64,000 nucleotides of DNA. Source: Chitinophaga costaii. GTDB lineage: Bacteria > Bacteroidota > Bacteroidia > Chitinophagales > Chitinophagaceae. A program made the position numbers and the translations under genes. Below, in pieces: positions 62,818-64,000 of this stretch (positions are counted from its first letter, which is position 1; each line of letters begins with the position of its first letter). The notes under the pieces are model-generated. The model saw only the letters and a program-made list of their open reading frames with translations. It had not been told where the DNA came from and searched no databases. The DNA lies in assembly GCF_900094705.1 (NCBI RefSeq), contig NZ_FMAR01000016.1, positions 62,001 through 126,000 on the forward strand, read 5' to 3'.

Positions 62818-63564
62818 CTACCAATCTTTCTCTACCTGTACGGGTTGTCCTTTCACTTTTTTCATTTTATCCTGCAGGTTTTTTTCCTGCTGGCTCAAGG
62901 CTTCCAACATACGTTCTGCCTGTTGCTTATCCATCTTGCCGGGCTGTGGTTGCTGCTTTTCGTCTTGTTTGTCTTTATCCTGCTTATCCTTGTCCTGGTC
63001 TTTTTGCTGCTGGTCTTTATTTTGCTGGTCCTTATCCTTGTCTTTCTTTTGATCCTTTTTGGGATCTTTTTTGTCTTTATTATCCTTGTTATCTTTATTG
63101 TCTTTGTTGCTTTCGTTTTGCTTCTTTAGCATGGCCTGGGCATAGGCCAGGTTATAGCGGGCTTCCTCGTCCTTGGGATTTAGCTTCAGTGAATTTTTAT
63201 ACGACTTAATACTCTCCTCCCACTTCTTGTCTTCCATGTAGGTATTACCGATGTTATAATTAGCATCTGCTTTCACCTCGGGTGTGGCGGCCAGTTTCAG
63301 GCTGCTGTCGTATTCCTTGCGGGCGGCGTCGTAGCGCTTTTGCGAGTACATACTGTTGCCCAGGTTGTAATTACCTTCCACAGACTTCCCGTTTACTTCC
63401 AATGCTTTTTTATAATTGGCTTCTGCGTCGGCAAACTGTTGTTTTTGATACAGGTCGTTGCCTTTGCGGATATATTTATTGCCCGTCTGTGCCTGCACAG
63501 TGATGTGCAGTACCAGCAGGGCGGCGTTTAACAGGAATGTATATTTTGTTAGAACTCGGGTCAT
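62818..63564 (-). CDS. batC: TPR protein BatC-like, aerotolerance operon
   Basis: 248 residues: signal peptide (ending TVQAQ, near 25), three TPR units (about 30-140) and a long low-complexity tail of Lys, Asp and Gln (about 150-215). This matches BatC-type proteins of the Bat operon, which is associated with oxidative-stress and aerotolerance functions in Bacteroidota. Its start overlaps the end of the BatB-like VWA gene by 4 bases (ATGA), supporting a shared operon. It is the last gene before a terminator. Confidence 0.85.
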   Translation of the reverse strand: MTRVLTKYTFLLNAALLVLHITVQAQTGNKYIRKGNDLYQKQQFADAEANYKKALEVNGKSVEGNYNLGNSMYSQKRYDAARKEYDSSLKLAATPEVKADANYNIGNTYMEDKKWEESIKSYKNSLKLNPKDEEARYNLAYAQAMLKKQNESNKDNKDNKDNKDKKDPKKDQKKDKDKDQQNKDQQQKDQDKDKQDKDKQDEKQQPQPGKMDKQQAERMLEALSQQEKNLQDKMKKVKGQPVQVEKDW

Positions 63565-64000
63565 GCTATGGGTTTTAGGGTTTCTTCCGGCTGCGTCCTT
63601 TTAGGGCCACGGGTTTCCGGTACAAAAAATTCTATGACGATGAGCAGCACGCACACTACCAGGAAATATTGAAAATAGGAATTGTAGTCTGTAAAAATAT
63701 TTTCGCCAAACTCCTTTTGCTCCATGCTGTCTATCTTGGCGGCCAAAGTATTTACCACCTCGTCGTTGTTATTGTCCAAATGCTGGTAAATGCCTTTGCC
63801 GGCGGCGGCAATGGATTTTAACTCCTCCTCGTTCAATTTGGAGATCACCACATTGCCTTCCCGGTCTTTCTTTACATCGCCGTTTTCGGGATCGGGCAGG
63901 GTTGAACCGGTGGGCGAGCCTATGCCAATGGTGCTGATGGCCACGCCTTGATCAAATGCTGTACGGGCTTCTTTGATGGCGTTTTCGTCATGATCTTCCC
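63561..64000 (-). CDS. batB: VWA-domain protein, BatB-like (partial, 5' end off window)
   Basis: The last 146 residues of a protein that runs off the right edge. The visible part includes the end of the VWA fold (GVAISTIGIGSPTGSTL, GKGIYQHLDNN) and a C-terminal transmembrane helix (YFQYFLVVCVLLIVIEFF) near the end. This is the BatB arrangement. The stop overlaps the batC start by 4 bases. The MIDAS motif lies outside the window, so function is inferred from the neighbour and tail. Confidence 0.82.
   Translation of the reverse strand, partial: EDHDENAIKEARTAFDQGVAISTIGIGSPTGSTLPDPENGDVKKDREGNVVISKLNEEELKSIAAAGKGIYQHLDNNNDEVVNTLAAKIDSMEQKEFGENIFTDYNSYFQYFLVVCVLLIVIEFFVPETRGPKRTQPEETLKPIA

Overview
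The window is a stretch of chromosome from a Bacteroidota species, most likely of the family Chitinophagaceae. The evidence is the adjacent gliding-motility genes gldE and gldD in the order mutY-ssb-gldE-gldD, an IspG with the large central insertion, a CarB that ends early, FecR/ECF-sigma type signalling genes, BatB/BatC genes, and promoter boxes of the Bacteroidota form TAnnTTTG. No rRNA, tRNA, CRISPR array, insertion sequence or phage gene was seen. Most of the window is housekeeping and regulatory DNA of ordinary appearance, with intact genes and well-formed terminators.

Layout. 1-2.9 kb (minus): a MacAB-like ABC export operon (adaptor, ATPase, permease running off the left edge), facing a NtrC-type response regulator and its histidine kinase (3.2-5.9 kb, plus). 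A sigma-54-like promoter and enhancer-like dyads lie between them. 6.1-9.5 kb (plus): a membrane protein, nadB and an LpxL-type acyltransferase. 9.6-14.2 kb (minus): a Kbp-like BON-LysM protein, a BON lipoprotein, a persulfide-dioxygenase/rhodanese fusion, an ArsR regulator, tsaB and an odd 3-hydroxyacyl-CoA dehydrogenase relative. 14.3-19.7 kb: a RidA-family protein (plus), then on the minus strand an L,D-transpeptidase, RNase G, a 31-residue basic protein, a TPR protein and HU. 19.9-26.7 kb (plus): mutY, ssb, gldE, gldD, a DUF3109 protein, a LutB-type iron-sulfur protein and a Pmp3/YqaE protein.

26.7-37.7 kb (minus): a TonB/anti-sigma chimera with its ECF sigma factor, purH, comEC, carB, an MFS transporter and a DeoR regulator. 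The DeoR gene is preceded by an array of TTGCAA hexamers spaced at about 10 bp. 38.3-39.6 kb holds small regulators in AT-rich DNA. 39.7-42.7 kb (plus): acetyl-CoA synthetase and an alpha/beta hydrolase. 42.7-50.4 kb (minus): an L,D-transpeptidase, an M16 protease, a FecR-like lipoprotein and an ECF-sigma operon with an outer-membrane beta-barrel. 50.7 kb (plus): kbl.

52.2-59.2 kb (minus): araC-tolC-RND permease-adaptor efflux cluster, with near-identical 14-bp dyads at both ends of the tolC-RND operon. 59.4-62.7 kb (plus): ispG, a small secreted repeat protein and a LysR regulator. 62.8-64 kb (minus): BatC and the end of BatB.

The points most worth a second look are the phased TTGCAA array, the sigma-54 control region of the export operon, the paired dyads of the RND operon, the small basic protein and an SD-preceded leader ORF coupled to ssb. 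No wholly new multi-gene system was evident from reading the sequence.
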